A stretch of DNA of 64,000 nucleotides from Paracoccus sp. N5 (GCF_000371965.1 NZ_AQUO01000002.1:574001-638000), one strand, 5' to 3'; shown: positions 51,743-60,808, counted from the first letter of the stretch. Notes: a model not told the origin generated them from the sequence alone. Translations and numbers: made by a program.

Positions 51743-53023
51743 TCAACCGCGGCGCAGCTGCTCCAGCAGCGTGGCCGAAGGCTCGCCGGTCGGCGGCAGC
51801 CCGCGCGAGGTCTGATAAGCCCGGATCGCGGTGATGGTGTTCGAACCGACATTGCCGTCGACGCCCTGCGTGTCGAAGCCGCGCGCGGTCAGCAGCCGCT
51901 GCATCTCCTTGCGCTGCTCGATGCGCAGGCCGGGATGGCTGGCCGGCCATGGATTCGCCAGCCCCGGATAGCCTTTCAGCCGATCGGCCAGATGCGCCAC
52001 CGCCAGCGCATAGCTGTCGGCGTTGTTGTAGCGCAGGATGGCGTGGAAGTTGCGGGTGATCAGGAAGGCCGCGCCATCGGCGCCGCCGGGGATCAGCAGC
52101 TCGGTCGAGGCGCCGGCCGGCGGCAAGGGCCGCGAGGTGGCCTGGCGAATGCCCAGCGACTGCCATTCCGAGACCGAGCGCCGCTTGCCCTTGCCGGCCA
52201 GGCCGGTGTTGAAGCCGGCGGGCAGTGTCACCTCGACCGCCGCCGGCAGGCCGGGCTGCCAGCCGGATTTCGCCAGGTAATTCGCCGTCGAGGCCAGCGA
52301 ATCCGAGGGATCGTTCGACCAGATGTCGCGGCGGCCGTCTCCCGTGAAATCAACGGCATAGGCCAGGTATGTCGTCGGGATGAACTGGGTGTGGCCCATG
52401 GCGCCGGCCCAGCTGCCGGTCATATGGGCGGGGCCGATGTCGCCCGCCTGCAGGATCTTCAGCGAGGCCAACAGCTGGCTGCGGAAGAAATCGCCGCGAT
52501 AGCCCTCATAGGACAGCGTCGACAGCGCCTCGATCAGCGGCAGGTCGCCGCGCCGCTCGCCATAGGTCGATTCCATGCCCCAGACGGCGGTGACGATCTC
52601 CTTGTCGACGCCATAGGTCGCCTCGACGCGGCTCAGCACGCCGCCATATTGCCCCAGCGCGGCGCGGCCGTTGGTCTGGCGTTTTTCCGAAACCGCGTTT
52701 TCCAGGTATTCCCAAAGCGATTTCTTGAACTCAGCCTGGTTCTGGCTGCGCTTGACCACCTCGGGGTTGTAGACCACGTCGCGGAAGGCGAAATCCAGCG
52801 TGCTGTCGCTGATACCCTGGGCGCGCGCATTGGCCTTGAAGCCGGCGATCCACTGGTTCAGCCCGGCGACCTTGGCCGGCGGCGGGTTCTGGTTGCGGCC
52901 CCATTTGATCTCCTGGCTCTGCTGCGGCACGCCGCCGCGCGGGGCATACATCCCGCCGCTGCATCCGCCCAGAACCAAGGCCAAAGCCGTCAACGTGGCC
53001 GTCAGTCGCAATGAAAACCGCAT
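51743..53023 (-). CDS. Lytic murein transglycosylase (MltB type), lipoprotein
   Basis: Cleaves peptidoglycan glycan strands with formation of anhydromuramic ends. The 426-residue protein has a lipoprotein signal with lipobox LVLGGC (acylated Cys near 21). The SLT_2/MltB catalytic domain spans about 50-340, with the catalytic glutamate in VWGMESTYGERRG and the family segments GAMGHTQFIPTTYLAYAVDF and SLASTANYLAKSGWQPG. A C-terminal peptidoglycan-binding domain occupies about 365-425 (EQRKEMQRLLTARGFDTQGV, then TITAIRAYQTSRGLPPTG). It is a single-gene unit. Confidence 0.92.
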   Translation of the reverse strand: MRFSLRLTATLTALALVLGGCSGGMYAPRGGVPQQSQEIKWGRNQNPPPAKVAGLNQWIAGFKANARAQGISDSTLDFAFRDVVYNPEVVKRSQNQAEFKKSLWEYLENAVSEKRQTNGRAALGQYGGVLSRVEATYGVDKEIVTAVWGMESTYGERRGDLPLIEALSTLSYEGYRGDFFRSQLLASLKILQAGDIGPAHMTGSWAGAMGHTQFIPTTYLAYAVDFTGDGRRDIWSNDPSDSLASTANYLAKSGWQPGLPAAVEVTLPAGFNTGLAGKGKRRSVSEWQSLGIRQATSRPLPPAGASTELLIPGGADGAAFLITRNFHAILRYNNADSYALAVAHLADRLKGYPGLANPWPASHPGLRIEQRKEMQRLLTARGFDTQGVDGNVGSNTITAIRAYQTSRGLPPTGEPSATLLEQLRRG

Positions 53024-53164
53024 TCCCTGCCCCTCGCATGTGTTTTTCTCAACCTAGCGTTCCCGTGATCGGGCCGAAAGGCGAAATCATGGTGGCGGCA
53101 AGGCGCCGCGCATCCGCGAGCGGCATAGTTCGAAAATGCATGAATTGTCGGATGCAACAGACTG

Positions 53165-54211
53165 TTATTGCGTGATAGGTGTCCAGATCACCTCGTCGAT
53201 GCGCGGCGCGCCGGTCGCCAGCATCACCAGCCGGTCGAACCCCAGCGCGCAGCCCGAGGCCGGCGGCATCTGCGCCAAGGCCGCCAGGAAATCCTCGTCC
53301 AGCGGATAACGCTCGCCATAGATTCGGGCCTTTTCCTGCATCTCCAGCTCAAACCGGCGGCGCTGTTCGGCGGGATCGGTCAATTCGCCGAAACCGTTCG
53401 CCAGTTCGACGCCGCAGGCGTAAAGCTCAAAGCGCTCGGCCTCGCGCGGCTCGTCGCCGGCGGGCCGGGCCAGCGCGGCCTCGGCAGCCGGATAGCGGTC
53501 CAGGATCAGCGGCCGGCCCTGGCCCAAGCGCGGCTCGACCTTCTCGACCAGGATGCGCGACAGCATGTCGGACCAGGTATCGTCGGCGCCAAGGCGGATG
53601 CCCTGCCCCTCGGCCTGCGCGCGCAGCGCCGCCGCATCCGTCTTAGCACCGTCGCAGGTCGCAAGCAGGTCGATGCCGGCATATTCGCGAAAGGCTTCGG
53701 CCACGCTCATCACCTGCGGCGTGGCGAAAGGGTCGCATTCCATATCGTGGAACCGCAGCATCTCGGCCCCGGCGGCCTCGGCGGCCAGCCGCAGATAATG
53801 CGCGCAATCCTCGAAAAGCACGCGATAATCCTCTCCGGCGCGATACCATTCCAGCATGCAGAACTCGGGGCTGTGCAGCCGGCCGCGCTCGCGGTTGCGC
53901 CAGACATGGCTGAAGGCAAAGATGCGCGCCTCGCCCGCCGCCAGCAGCTTCTTCATGGCGAATTCCGGGCTGGTGTGCAGATACATCGGCCGGGGCTGGC
54001 CGTCGTTGCCGATCTGCCGGGTCTCGAAAGCGTGCAGATGCGCCTCGTTTCCGGGGCTCACGGCCAGGGCCAGCGGATCGACCTCGATGAACTCCCGGAC
54101 CTCGAGCCAGTCGCGGATGGCGCGCTGGATGCGGTTGCGGGCCAGAAGCAGCGGCCGGCGGCCGGCATGGCGGTCGCGGTCCCACCAGGGCGTGTCAGGG
54201 GCGGTTTTCAT
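53165..54211 (-). CDS. epmA: Elongation factor P lysine (beta-lysyl) ligase
   Basis: Activates (R)-beta-lysine and attaches it to a conserved lysine of EF-P. The 348-residue protein is a lysyl-tRNA synthetase catalytic domain without the anticodon-binding domain. Class II motif 2 is FSHVWRNRERGRLHSPEFCM and motif 3 is SGCALGFDRLVML. It is divergent from efp, with 120 bases between starts, and an EpmB-like aminomutase gene is 7 kb away, so the full modification route is probably present. Confidence 0.93.
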   Translation of the reverse strand: MKTAPDTPWWDRDRHAGRRPLLLARNRIQRAIRDWLEVREFIEVDPLALAVSPGNEAHLHAFETRQIGNDGQPRPMYLHTSPEFAMKKLLAAGEARIFAFSHVWRNRERGRLHSPEFCMLEWYRAGEDYRVLFEDCAHYLRLAAEAAGAEMLRFHDMECDPFATPQVMSVAEAFREYAGIDLLATCDGAKTDAAALRAQAEGQGIRLGADDTWSDMLSRILVEKVEPRLGQGRPLILDRYPAAEAALARPAGDEPREAERFELYACGVELANGFGELTDPAEQRRRFELEMQEKARIYGERYPLDEDFLAALAQMPPASGCALGFDRLVMLATGAPRIDEVIWTPITQ

Positions 54212-54331
54212 CGCAGACCTCGTTTTTCGCCGCTTGCGACTGGCGCAAAGCCGCGCGAGGCGCTAAGGGAAACCATCATCGCCGGCATAGCCGGCGCGTC
54301 GGAATTTGAAAAGCAGGCAAGGGAAACCGCC

Positions 54332-54898
54332 TTGAAAGTCATCGCCTCCAGCCTTCGCAAAGGCAATGTCGTCGAGATCGACGGCAAGCTTCATGTCGTC
54401 CTGACGGCGACCAACTTCCACCCCGGCAAGGGTACGCCGACCACCCAGGTCGACCTGCGCCGCATCTCGGACGGCAACAAGGTCTCGGAACGCTGGAAGA
54501 CCACCGAACAGGTCGAGCGCGCCCATGTCGACGAGCGCGCCTATAATTTCCTCTACGAGGACGGCGAGGGCTTCCACTTCATGGAGCCGGAAAGCTATGA
54601 GCAGGTCGTGGTCTCGCCCGACGTAGTCGGCGACGACAAGGTGTTCCTGGAAGACGGCATCAGCGTCTTCTTGCAGGTCCACAACGGCGTCGCCATCGCC
54701 ATCGAACTGCCGCAGAAGGTCACCGTCGAGGTGGTCGAAACCGAGCCGGTGGTCAAGGGCCAGACCGCCTCGTCCAGCTACAAGCCGGCCATGGCGCATA
54801 ACGGCGTGCGCATCATGGTGCCGCCGCATATCGGCGTGGGCACCAAAGTCATCATCAACACCGCCGACCTGACCTATGTGGAACGCGCCAAGGGCTGA
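54332..54898 (+). CDS. efp: Elongation factor P, with TTG start
   Basis: Rescues ribosomes stalled at polyproline stretches. The 188-residue protein has the three-domain EF-P sequence: LKVIASSLRKGNVVEIDGKL at the start, the modification loop NFHPGKGTP with the target lysine at residue 33, and a C-terminal VPPHIGVGTKVIINTADLTY. Family alignment fixes the first residue at a TTG codon (54332). No ATG exists at the right position, and AGGGA lies upstream. It lies divergent from epmA, and a GC hairpin follows the stop. Confidence 0.94.
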   Translation: MKVIASSLRKGNVVEIDGKLHVVLTATNFHPGKGTPTTQVDLRRISDGNKVSERWKTTEQVERAHVDERAYNFLYEDGEGFHFMEPESYEQVVVSPDVVGDDKVFLEDGISVFLQVHNGVAIAIELPQKVTVEVVETEPVVKGQTASSSYKPAMAHNGVRIMVPPHIGVGTKVIINTADLTYVERAKG

Positions 54899-54918
54899 GG
54901 GCTTGAGGGTCGCATGAC

Positions 54919-54943
54919 GGGGCGGGGCCGACGGCCCTGCCCC
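54919..54943. terminator. Hairpin terminator between efp and the small lipoprotein gene
   Basis: GGGGCGGGGCC (54919-54929) pairs with GGCCCTGCCCC (54933-54943) across three bases, with one G-U pair, followed by TTGTCGT on the plus strand. It lies between convergent genes and may serve both. Confidence 0.6.
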
Positions 54944-54951
54944 TTGTCGTG

Positions 54952-55119
54952 TCAATCGGCCGTGGCAGCGCCGACGGTGGCCCCGGCCACGGCGCCGACG
55001 GGTCCGGCCACCACCGCGCCGCCGATGCCGCCGGTGGCGGCGCGTTCGGTGGCATTGTCGCCGCAGGCGGCCAGCGCCAGCACCATGACGGAAGCGGCAG
55101 TCGCAAACAGGCTACGCAT
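54952..55119 (-). CDS. Small glycine-zipper lipoprotein (55 aa)
   Basis: A 55-residue protein that begins MRSLFATAASVMVLALAACG. A signal peptide ends in the lipobox LALAAC, giving a lipid-anchored mature peptide of about 36 residues. The mature part is a glycine/alanine-rich zipper (GGIGGAVVAGPVGAVAGATV), as in Rcp/SlyB-like small envelope proteins. AGGAGGA precedes the ATG at ideal spacing, and codon use is normal, so I regard it as a real gene. Function is unknown; an envelope-structural role is a guess. Confidence 0.75.
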   Translation of the reverse strand: MRSLFATAASVMVLALAACGDNATERAATGGIGGAVVAGPVGAVAGATVGAATAD

Positions 55120-55233
55120 TCCCAATCCTCCTCTGCTGCGGCGACATGCCGCCGCCGCTCTGGCAACAAGACGCGCGGAGCGGGCCCGCGGTTCCCGGGA
55201 AAACGCGGAAGAAAGCGCCGCAGGCCGCTGGGT

Positions 55234-56262
55234 TCAGGGGAAGATCGGCGCCAGCATCAGCCCTTCGGTCTCGGGCAGGCCCAGCATCAGGTTCGCGTTC
55301 TGCACCGCCTGCCCCGAGGAGCCCTTGCAGAGGTTGTCCAGCGTCGAGACCACCAGCGTGCGCCCCGAAATCCGGTCCCCGGTCACGCCGATATGGCAGA
55401 AGTTCGAGCCCTGCACATGCGCCATCGCCGGCAGCTGGCCAAAGGGCAGCACCGCGATGAAGGGCTCGTCGGCATAGGCCTGGGCCAGCGCGGCATGGAC
55501 GGCCTGCGGCTCGCCCTTCAGATAGCACGAGGCCAGGATGCCGCGGTTCACCGGCACCAGGTGCGGGGTGAACTGGATCTGCACCGGCCGGCCGGCCAGC
55601 AGGGAAAACTCCTGGTCGAACTCGCCCAGGTGGCGGTGCTTGCCGCCTTGGGAATAGCCGGCCACATCCTCGGAGCGTTCGGCGAAGAGCATGTTTTCCT
55701 TGAGCGCGCGCCCTGCCCCCGAGACGCCGTTCTTCAGGTCGCAGATGATGTCGTCGAGATCGATCAGCCCCGATCCGATCAGCGGCCGCAGCGCGAATTG
55801 CACCGTCGCGGCGTTGCAGCCGGTGCCGGCGACCAGCCGCGCGCCCTTGATCTGGTCGCGATAGAATTCGGTCAGGCCATAGACCGCCTGCGGCTGGACC
55901 TCGGGCGCGGCATGGTCGAGCCCGTACCATTTCCTGTATTCCGCCGGGTCGCGCAGCCGGAAATCGGCGCCCAGGTCGACGATCTTCACATGGCCGGGGA
56001 TCTGCCCGACCAGCGGCTGGCTGAGCCCATGCGGCAGGGCGCAGAACACCAGGTCGATGGCCGAGAAGTCGATCTCCTCCATCTTGACCAGCGCCGGCAG
56101 TTTCAGGTGGCGCAGATGCGGAAAGACCTCGTCATAGCCCTGCCCCGCCTTGCGGTCAGCCGACAGCGCCGCGACCTCGATCGAAGGATGCGTGGCAAGG
56201 ATCCGGACGAGTTCGGCGCCCGTGTAGCCCGAGGCGCCCAGGATGGCAGCTTTCAGCGTCAT
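55234..56262 (-). CDS. argC: N-acetyl-gamma-glutamyl-phosphate reductase
   Basis: NADPH-dependent third step of arginine synthesis. The 342-residue protein has the dinucleotide-binding LGASGYTGAELVRIL at the N-terminus, FCALPHGLSQPLV, and the catalytic cysteine in VAGTGCNAATVQFAL near residue 150 (the usual GCYPT reads GCNAA here). HRHLGEFDQEFS and TPHLVPVNRGILAS carry the substrate histidine regions. It is a single-gene unit. No other arg genes are adjacent. Confidence 0.94.
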   Translation of the reverse strand: MTLKAAILGASGYTGAELVRILATHPSIEVAALSADRKAGQGYDEVFPHLRHLKLPALVKMEEIDFSAIDLVFCALPHGLSQPLVGQIPGHVKIVDLGADFRLRDPAEYRKWYGLDHAAPEVQPQAVYGLTEFYRDQIKGARLVAGTGCNAATVQFALRPLIGSGLIDLDDIICDLKNGVSGAGRALKENMLFAERSEDVAGYSQGGKHRHLGEFDQEFSLLAGRPVQIQFTPHLVPVNRGILASCYLKGEPQAVHAALAQAYADEPFIAVLPFGQLPAMAHVQGSNFCHIGVTGDRISGRTLVVSTLDNLCKGSSGQAVQNANLMLGLPETEGLMLAPIFP

Positions 56263-56751
56263 GTCGTGATCCCGAGGAACTGGCCGCGCAGGCGCGGCGC
56301 TGGTTGTCAGGCCCGCGGGGGCCGGAAACCGGCACTAGGCCCGGGCTTCCGGCATGTCAAGCCGCCGGTCAGGTTGCAAGGCACGCCCGTTCGCACGCCC
56401 GCACCGTGCCGCTCACCGCTATTTTCTTCAGAAACCACATCAATAATTCATCTCAAATATCGTAAATTACTATGATATTTTTGCTTTATTCGTTCTGGAC
56501 CTTTAGCCGATGGTACTGACAGCGGCGCTAATGGCAATCCTATCGGACTTTCATGCTTGCTCCGGTCCGTCCGACGACAGTATCTTTTTGAATTCTTTCA
56601 TGAAAGTTGGAAACACCGCAGGGCACGCGAAGGACAAGGCTTCTTTTCGTGCGCAGGAATGCTGCATCTGCATCATTTTATTGCGAGACATGGCGGAAGG
56701 AATCAAATATTCGGGCAGCGGCCGCCGAGGCCTTGGATAACGGAGGAACTG
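56263..56751. other. Intergenic region upstream of panB, about 490 bases
   Basis: Unusually AT-rich for this genome between 56420 and 56500. It contains a 26-base dyad (AAATATCGTA at 56455-56464, TATGATATTT at 56471-56480) and a perfect 12-base palindrome CTTTCATGAAAG at 56595-56606. No gene is convincing: open frames on either strand lack family resemblance. Promoters for argC (minus) and panB (plus) are expected here. Confidence 0.45.
56455..56480. promoter_or_regulatory. AT-rich dyad between argC and panB
   Basis: Ten-base arms with one mismatch around AATTAC. It lies about 190 bases upstream of argC and about 270 bases upstream of panB. It has the size of a dimeric repressor site; the regulator is unknown. 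Confidence 0.4.
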
Positions 56752-57582
56752 ATGAGCGCGACACCCGAGCGCAAGGCCCGGCTGAGCCCCGGCGACATCC
56801 GCGCCCGCAAGGGCATCCAGCCCGTGGTCTGCCTGACCGCCTATACCACGCCCATGGCGCAACTGGTGGACGCGCATTGCGACGTGACCCTAGTCGGCGA
56901 CAGCCTGGGCATGGTGCTGCACGGGCTGCCCTCGACCCTGGGCGTGACCATGGAGATGATGATCCTGCACGGCAGGGCGGTGATGCGCGGCGCCGCGCGC
57001 TCTTGCGTGGTCGTGGACATGCCCTTCGGCAGCTACGAGGAAAGCCCCGAGCAGGCGTTCCGCAATGCCGCGCGGCTGCTGGCCGAGACCGGCTGCCAGG
57101 CGGTGAAGCTCGAGGGCGGGCGGCACATGGCCGAGACGGTGGCCTTCCTGGTCGCGCGCGGCATCCCGGTCATGGGTCATGTCGGGCTGACGCCGCAATC
57201 GGTCAACACGCTTGGCGGCTACAAGGTGCAGGGCCGCAGCCATCACGAAGCCGACCGCATCGCCGTCGATGCCGCGGCGCTGGCCGATGCCGGCGCCTTC
57301 GCCGTGGTGCTGGAAAAGCTGCCGAGCGCATTGGGCGCCCGCATCAGCGCCGAGATCGCGGTGCCGACCATCGGCATCGGCGCCGGGGTGGATTGCGACG
57401 GCCAGGTGCTGGTGGTCGACGACATGCTGGGGCTGTTCTCGGACTTCCGGCCGAAATTCGTCAAGCGCTATGCCGAGCTGGGCGAAGCGGCCGAGGCCGC
57501 CATCGCCGCCTATGCCGAGGAGGTGCGCGCCCGCGCCTTCCCCGGCCCCGAGCACGGCTTCGGCGAGGGCAAGCCGGAATGA
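56752..57582 (+). CDS. panB: 3-methyl-2-oxobutanoate hydroxymethyltransferase
   Basis: First committed step of pantothenate synthesis, making ketopantoate from 2-ketoisovalerate and methylene-THF. The 276-residue protein has VVCLTAYTTPMAQLVD near the N-terminus, the magnesium-binding VGDSLGMVLHG and the catalytic glutamate in VLEKLPSALG. GIGAGVDCDGQVLVVDDMLG is a conserved C-terminal block. CGGAGGA lies five bases before the ATG. The stop overlaps panC by four bases (ATGA). Confidence 0.95.
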   Translation: MSATPERKARLSPGDIRARKGIQPVVCLTAYTTPMAQLVDAHCDVTLVGDSLGMVLHGLPSTLGVTMEMMILHGRAVMRGAARSCVVVDMPFGSYEESPEQAFRNAARLLAETGCQAVKLEGGRHMAETVAFLVARGIPVMGHVGLTPQSVNTLGGYKVQGRSHHEADRIAVDAAALADAGAFAVVLEKLPSALGARISAEIAVPTIGIGAGVDCDGQVLVVDDMLGLFSDFRPKFVKRYAELGEAAEAAIAAYAEEVRARAFPGPEHGFGEGKPE

Positions 57583-58427
57583 CCACGCCCATCATCCGGC
57601 CGCTGGCCGAATTGCGCACCCTGGTCCGGGGCTGGAAGGCCGCGGGCGAGACCATCGGCGTGGTGCCGACCATGGGGGCCCTGCACGAGGGGCATCTGAG
57701 CCTGGTCCGGGCCGCGAAATCCGGCTGCGACCGGGTGATCGTGACGCTGTTCGTCAACCCGCGCCAGTTCAACAATGCCGAGGATTTCGCCAAATATCCG
57801 CGCACCGAACATGCCGATGCCGCGCTGCTGGCGCCGCTGTCGGTCGATGCGCTGTTCGTGCCGGACGCGGCCGAGGTCTATCCGCCGGACCACGCCACGG
57901 TGATCTCGGTCTCGGGCGTGACCGCGCCGCTGGAAGGCGCCTATCGGCCCGGGCATTTCGACGGCGTGGCGACGGTGGTGACGCTGCTTTTGAACATGAC
58001 CGGCGCCGACCGGGCCTATTTCGGCGAAAAGGACTGGCAGCAATTGCAGCTGGTGCGCCGGCTGGTCGCCGACCTGAAGCTGTCCTGCGAGATCGTGCCC
58101 TGCCCCTGCGTGCGGGCCGAGGACGGGCTGGCCTTGTCCTCGCGCAACCAGCGGCTGGACCCCGGGGCGCGCGCCCGTGCCGCCGCCCTGCCGCAGGCGC
58201 TGTTCGCGGCCGCGCGGGCGATCGAGGCGGGCGCCGAGGCAGAGGCGGCTCTGGCCGAGGCGCGCGCCGGGCTGGACGCGGCGGGCATCGGCCCGGTCGA
58301 TTACCTGGAGCTGCGCGACAGCGAAAGCCTGGGTCCGGCCCAGCCCGGGCGGCCGGCGCGGCTGCTGGTCGCGGCCTGGCTGGACGGCGTGCGGCTGATC
58401 GACAATGTCGCGGTGGCGACCGGCTGA
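57579..58427 (+). CDS. panC: Pantothenate synthetase
   Basis: Joins pantoate and beta-alanine using ATP. The 282-residue protein has the nucleotidyl-transferase motif VPTMGALHEGHLSLVRAA (HxGH), the FVNPRQFNNAEDFAKYPRT segment, FGEKDWQQLQLV and the KMSKS-like LALSSRNQRL. The start overlaps the panB stop (ATGA), so the pair is co-translated. An intergenic repeat element and a convergent histidine kinase gene follow. Confidence 0.96.
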   Translation: MTTPIIRPLAELRTLVRGWKAAGETIGVVPTMGALHEGHLSLVRAAKSGCDRVIVTLFVNPRQFNNAEDFAKYPRTEHADAALLAPLSVDALFVPDAAEVYPPDHATVISVSGVTAPLEGAYRPGHFDGVATVVTLLLNMTGADRAYFGEKDWQQLQLVRRLVADLKLSCEIVPCPCVRAEDGLALSSRNQRLDPGARARAAALPQALFAAARAIEAGAEAEAALAEARAGLDAAGIGPVDYLELRDSESLGPAQPGRPARLLVAAWLDGVRLIDNVAVATG

Positions 58428-58436
58428 AGCGTCGCC

Positions 58437-58462
58437 GGGGTATTTGGAAAACGGTGAAAGCC
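58437..58462 (+). repeat. Rhodobacterales-type intergenic repeat, copy 2
   Basis: GGGGTATTTGGAAAACGGTG followed by AAAGCC, between the convergent panC and histidine kinase genes. It shares TATTTGGAAAAC and GAAAGCC with the copy at 62812, but the preceding CCCCCCGA hairpin part is shortened. Confidence 0.6.
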
Positions 58463-58465
58463 CGC

Positions 58466-59800
58466 TCAGGGCATGGCGTCGAGGCGCAACTCGGCCAGGA
58501 AGCCGGGATCGGCGTTTTGCAGGCTGAGCTCGCCCTGGGCGGCGTCGGTGATGTCGGCGACCATGGCGAGGCCGATGCCCTGGCCCTGGCCGCTGGGGTC
58601 GAGGCTGAGGCCGCGCCGGGTCAGGCCGGCAAGCTCGGCCTCGGCGACGCCGGGGCCGTCGTCGCGGATGGCGATGACGATGCGCGGGGCTTCGGCGCGG
58701 ACGGTGATCTGCACCCGGCTGCGGGCATGGCGCATGGCGTTCTCCATCAGCGCGCCCATGGCTTCGGTCAGATCGCCCGGGTCGATGCGGGCGCGCAGCC
58801 CGGGCGCGGCGTCGAGCTGCCAGTCGAGCCCGGCGCCCGCCGGCGTGCGGCGCAGCACGCCGATCAGCTTGCCGGCGATTTCGGCCGGGACGGCGCCGCT
58901 GGTCGGACCCGCGGTCTGGATCCGGGCCCGCGCCAGCTCGCGGTCGACGTGGCGGCGCATCTCGGTGGCGATGGTCTCGATGCTGCGCGCGAGTTCCGTT
59001 TCGCCCCGGCCGCGCAATTGCGCGGCATCGCCCAGAAGGGCCTGGAGCGGGGTCTTGAAGCCATGCGCCAAGTTGGCCGCGCGGTGGCGGGCGCGTTCCA
59101 GTTCCTGGTCGCGGGCGTCGAGCAGGCTGTCGATCTGGTTGGCGAGCGGCGTCACCTCGGTCGGCAGGCCCCGGCCCATGCGCGGCCGGGTGCCGGACAC
59201 CAGACCCGCCACCCGGGCGCCGACCTGGGCCAGCGGGCGCAGGCCGATGGTGATCTGCACCCAGCTGGCCAGCAGAAGCGCCAGGCCCAGCAGCGAGAGA
59301 TAGGGCAGCAGGTCGCCCAGGAAGCCCTGTTTCGCCAGGGCGAGCCGGCTGCGGTCCTCGGCCACCACGATGCGCAAGGGCAGCGCCGCGGCGCCCTGCC
59401 CGACCGCGAGGCTTTGCTCGACCGCCAGGAGCGGCTCGCCGCGCGGGCCGGGCAGGTTCAACACCCGGCTCTGGCCCGGCGGCAGCGCCCGGCCTTCGAG
59501 CGGCAGCGCATAGTCCCAGAGCGAGCGCGAGCGGCGCGTTTCCTCGCCCAGGCTGACCTGCCAGTAATGTCCCGAGAAGGGCTGGTCGTAGAGCGGGTCT
59601 TCCGGTGGGGCGCGCAGGCTGGCGCCGCGCGGCTCGACCATGGCGGCCAGCGCCAAGGCGCGGTTGCGCAGGTCGGCGGCGGCGACGCGGGCGACATGGC
59701 GCTCGAAGAGCACCGCGAGGCCCATGCCCGACAGCGCCAGCGCCAGCGCGATGGCAAGCCCGCCCGCCAGCACCAGCCGCCAGCGGATCGAACGCATCAT
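58466..59800 (-). CDS. Sensor histidine kinase (PhoQ-like)
   Basis: A 444-residue membrane kinase. One membrane helix at about residues 12-32, a periplasmic sensor of roughly 130 residues, a second helix at about 165-185 and a HAMP-like linker precede the kinase core. The phospho-acceptor is His246 in AANLAHGFKTPL; MENAMRHARSRV is the N-box, and DDGPGVAEAEL with GQGIGLAMV are the G-boxes. Its ATG overlaps the response-regulator stop (ATGA). With the PepSY protein encoded at the start of the operon, it is likely to sense an envelope or divalent-cation signal. Confidence 0.9.
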   Translation of the reverse strand: MMRSIRWRLVLAGGLAIALALALSGMGLAVLFERHVARVAAADLRNRALALAAMVEPRGASLRAPPEDPLYDQPFSGHYWQVSLGEETRRSRSLWDYALPLEGRALPPGQSRVLNLPGPRGEPLLAVEQSLAVGQGAAALPLRIVVAEDRSRLALAKQGFLGDLLPYLSLLGLALLLASWVQITIGLRPLAQVGARVAGLVSGTRPRMGRGLPTEVTPLANQIDSLLDARDQELERARHRAANLAHGFKTPLQALLGDAAQLRGRGETELARSIETIATEMRRHVDRELARARIQTAGPTSGAVPAEIAGKLIGVLRRTPAGAGLDWQLDAAPGLRARIDPGDLTEAMGALMENAMRHARSRVQITVRAEAPRIVIAIRDDGPGVAEAELAGLTRRGLSLDPSGQGQGIGLAMVADITDAAQGELSLQNADPGFLAELRLDAMP

Positions 59801-60474
59801 GCCGCCCCCGGGGCCGCGCCGCCCTCCAGGTGATAGCCGAAGCCGCGCCGCGTCGCGATGACGCCGGCGCCGAGCTTGCGGCGCAGCCGGGTGATCACCG
59901 CCTCGACGGCATTGGCCTCGCGCGCGTCGTCGTCGCCGTAGAGATGTTCCAGGAGCTCGGTCGGCGGCACGGTGCGGTCGCGGTTCAGCGCCAGATAGGC
60001 GATCAGCCGGAACTCCAGCGGCGTCAGCGCCACCGGAATGCCGTCGATGGCCGCCGTCATCCGGTTCAGGTCCACGGTCAGCCGGCCGACTTGCTGGGTG
60101 GCGGTGCCGCGTCCGCCGGCGCGGCGCACCAGGGCGCGGGCGCGGGCGATCAGCTCTTCCATGCGGAAGGGCTTGGGCAGGTAGTCGTCGGCGCCGGCGT
60201 CGATGCCTTCGACCCGTTCGGTCCAGCCGCCGCGCGCGGTCAGGATCAGCACCGGGCTTTCGCAGCCCTCGGCCCGCCAGCGCTTCAGCACGGTCAGCCC
60301 GTCGAGACGCGGCAGATTCAGGTCCAGCACGATCAGGTCGTAATTCTCGGTCCCGCCGCGGAACCAGGCGGTGTCGCCATCGGCCGCGCCTTCGACCCGG
60401 AAGCCCGCCGCGGTCAGCGCGCGCTCCAGATCGGCAGCGATGCGGGTGTCGTCCTCGACCACCAGGGCGCGCAT
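59797..60474 (-). CDS. OmpR/PhoP-family response regulator
   Basis: A 225-residue DNA-binding regulator: receiver at 1-115 with phospho-acceptor Asp51 in LIVLDLNLPRLDG and lysine in YLPKPFRMEEL, then a winged-helix domain at about 128-220 (LTPLEFRLIAYLALNRDRTV; AVEAVITRLRRKLG). Both ends overlap neighbouring genes by ATGA. Four CTGACA repeats upstream of the operon are its probable binding sites, implying autoregulation and control of the divergent RTX gene. Confidence 0.92.
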   Translation of the reverse strand: MRALVVEDDTRIAADLERALTAAGFRVEGAADGDTAWFRGGTENYDLIVLDLNLPRLDGLTVLKRWRAEGCESPVLILTARGGWTERVEGIDAGADDYLPKPFRMEELIARARALVRRAGGRGTATQQVGRLTVDLNRMTAAIDGIPVALTPLEFRLIAYLALNRDRTVPPTELLEHLYGDDDAREANAVEAVITRLRRKLGAGVIATRRGFGYHLEGGAAPGAA

Positions 60475-60785
60475 CAGCCGGCGTCCTCGTCGAGGCTGAC
60501 GATGCGGCCGGTGGCCGCGTCGATCTCGACCTCGATCAGCCGGCCGTCGCGCGTCACCAGTTCGACCTCGTAGATCAGCATGTCGTCGTCCTGTTCCAGT
60601 TCCACCTCGACCACCCGGCCGGGATGCGAATCCTGCAACCTGGCGAGCACCTCGGCAAGAGACAGGATCTCGCCGCGCTCGACCGCGTCGCGGGCGAATT
60701 CGTAATCGGGCGTCGGGGCGGATTGCGCCCAAGCGGCGAGCGGCGGCAGCGAGAGGACCAGGAGAAGGGCGATGAGCGGTTTCAT
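60474..60785 (-). CDS. PepSY domain protein, exported
   Basis: A 103-residue protein with a Sec signal cut after LAAWA (about residue 20) and one PepSY domain (residues about 35-100: SLAEVLARLQDSHPGRVVEV, then LIYEVELVTRDGRLIEVEID). PepSY genes often lead operons of PhoPQ-like two-component systems, where the small periplasmic protein may tune the sensor. Its stop overlaps the regulator start (ATGA). Confidence 0.88.
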   Translation of the reverse strand: MKPLIALLLVLSLPPLAAWAQSAPTPDYEFARDAVERGEILSLAEVLARLQDSHPGRVVEVELEQDDDMLIYEVELVTRDGRLIEVEIDAATGRIVSLDEDAG

Positions 60786-60808
60786 GCCTGTCCGATAGCG
60801 CGCCGCGA

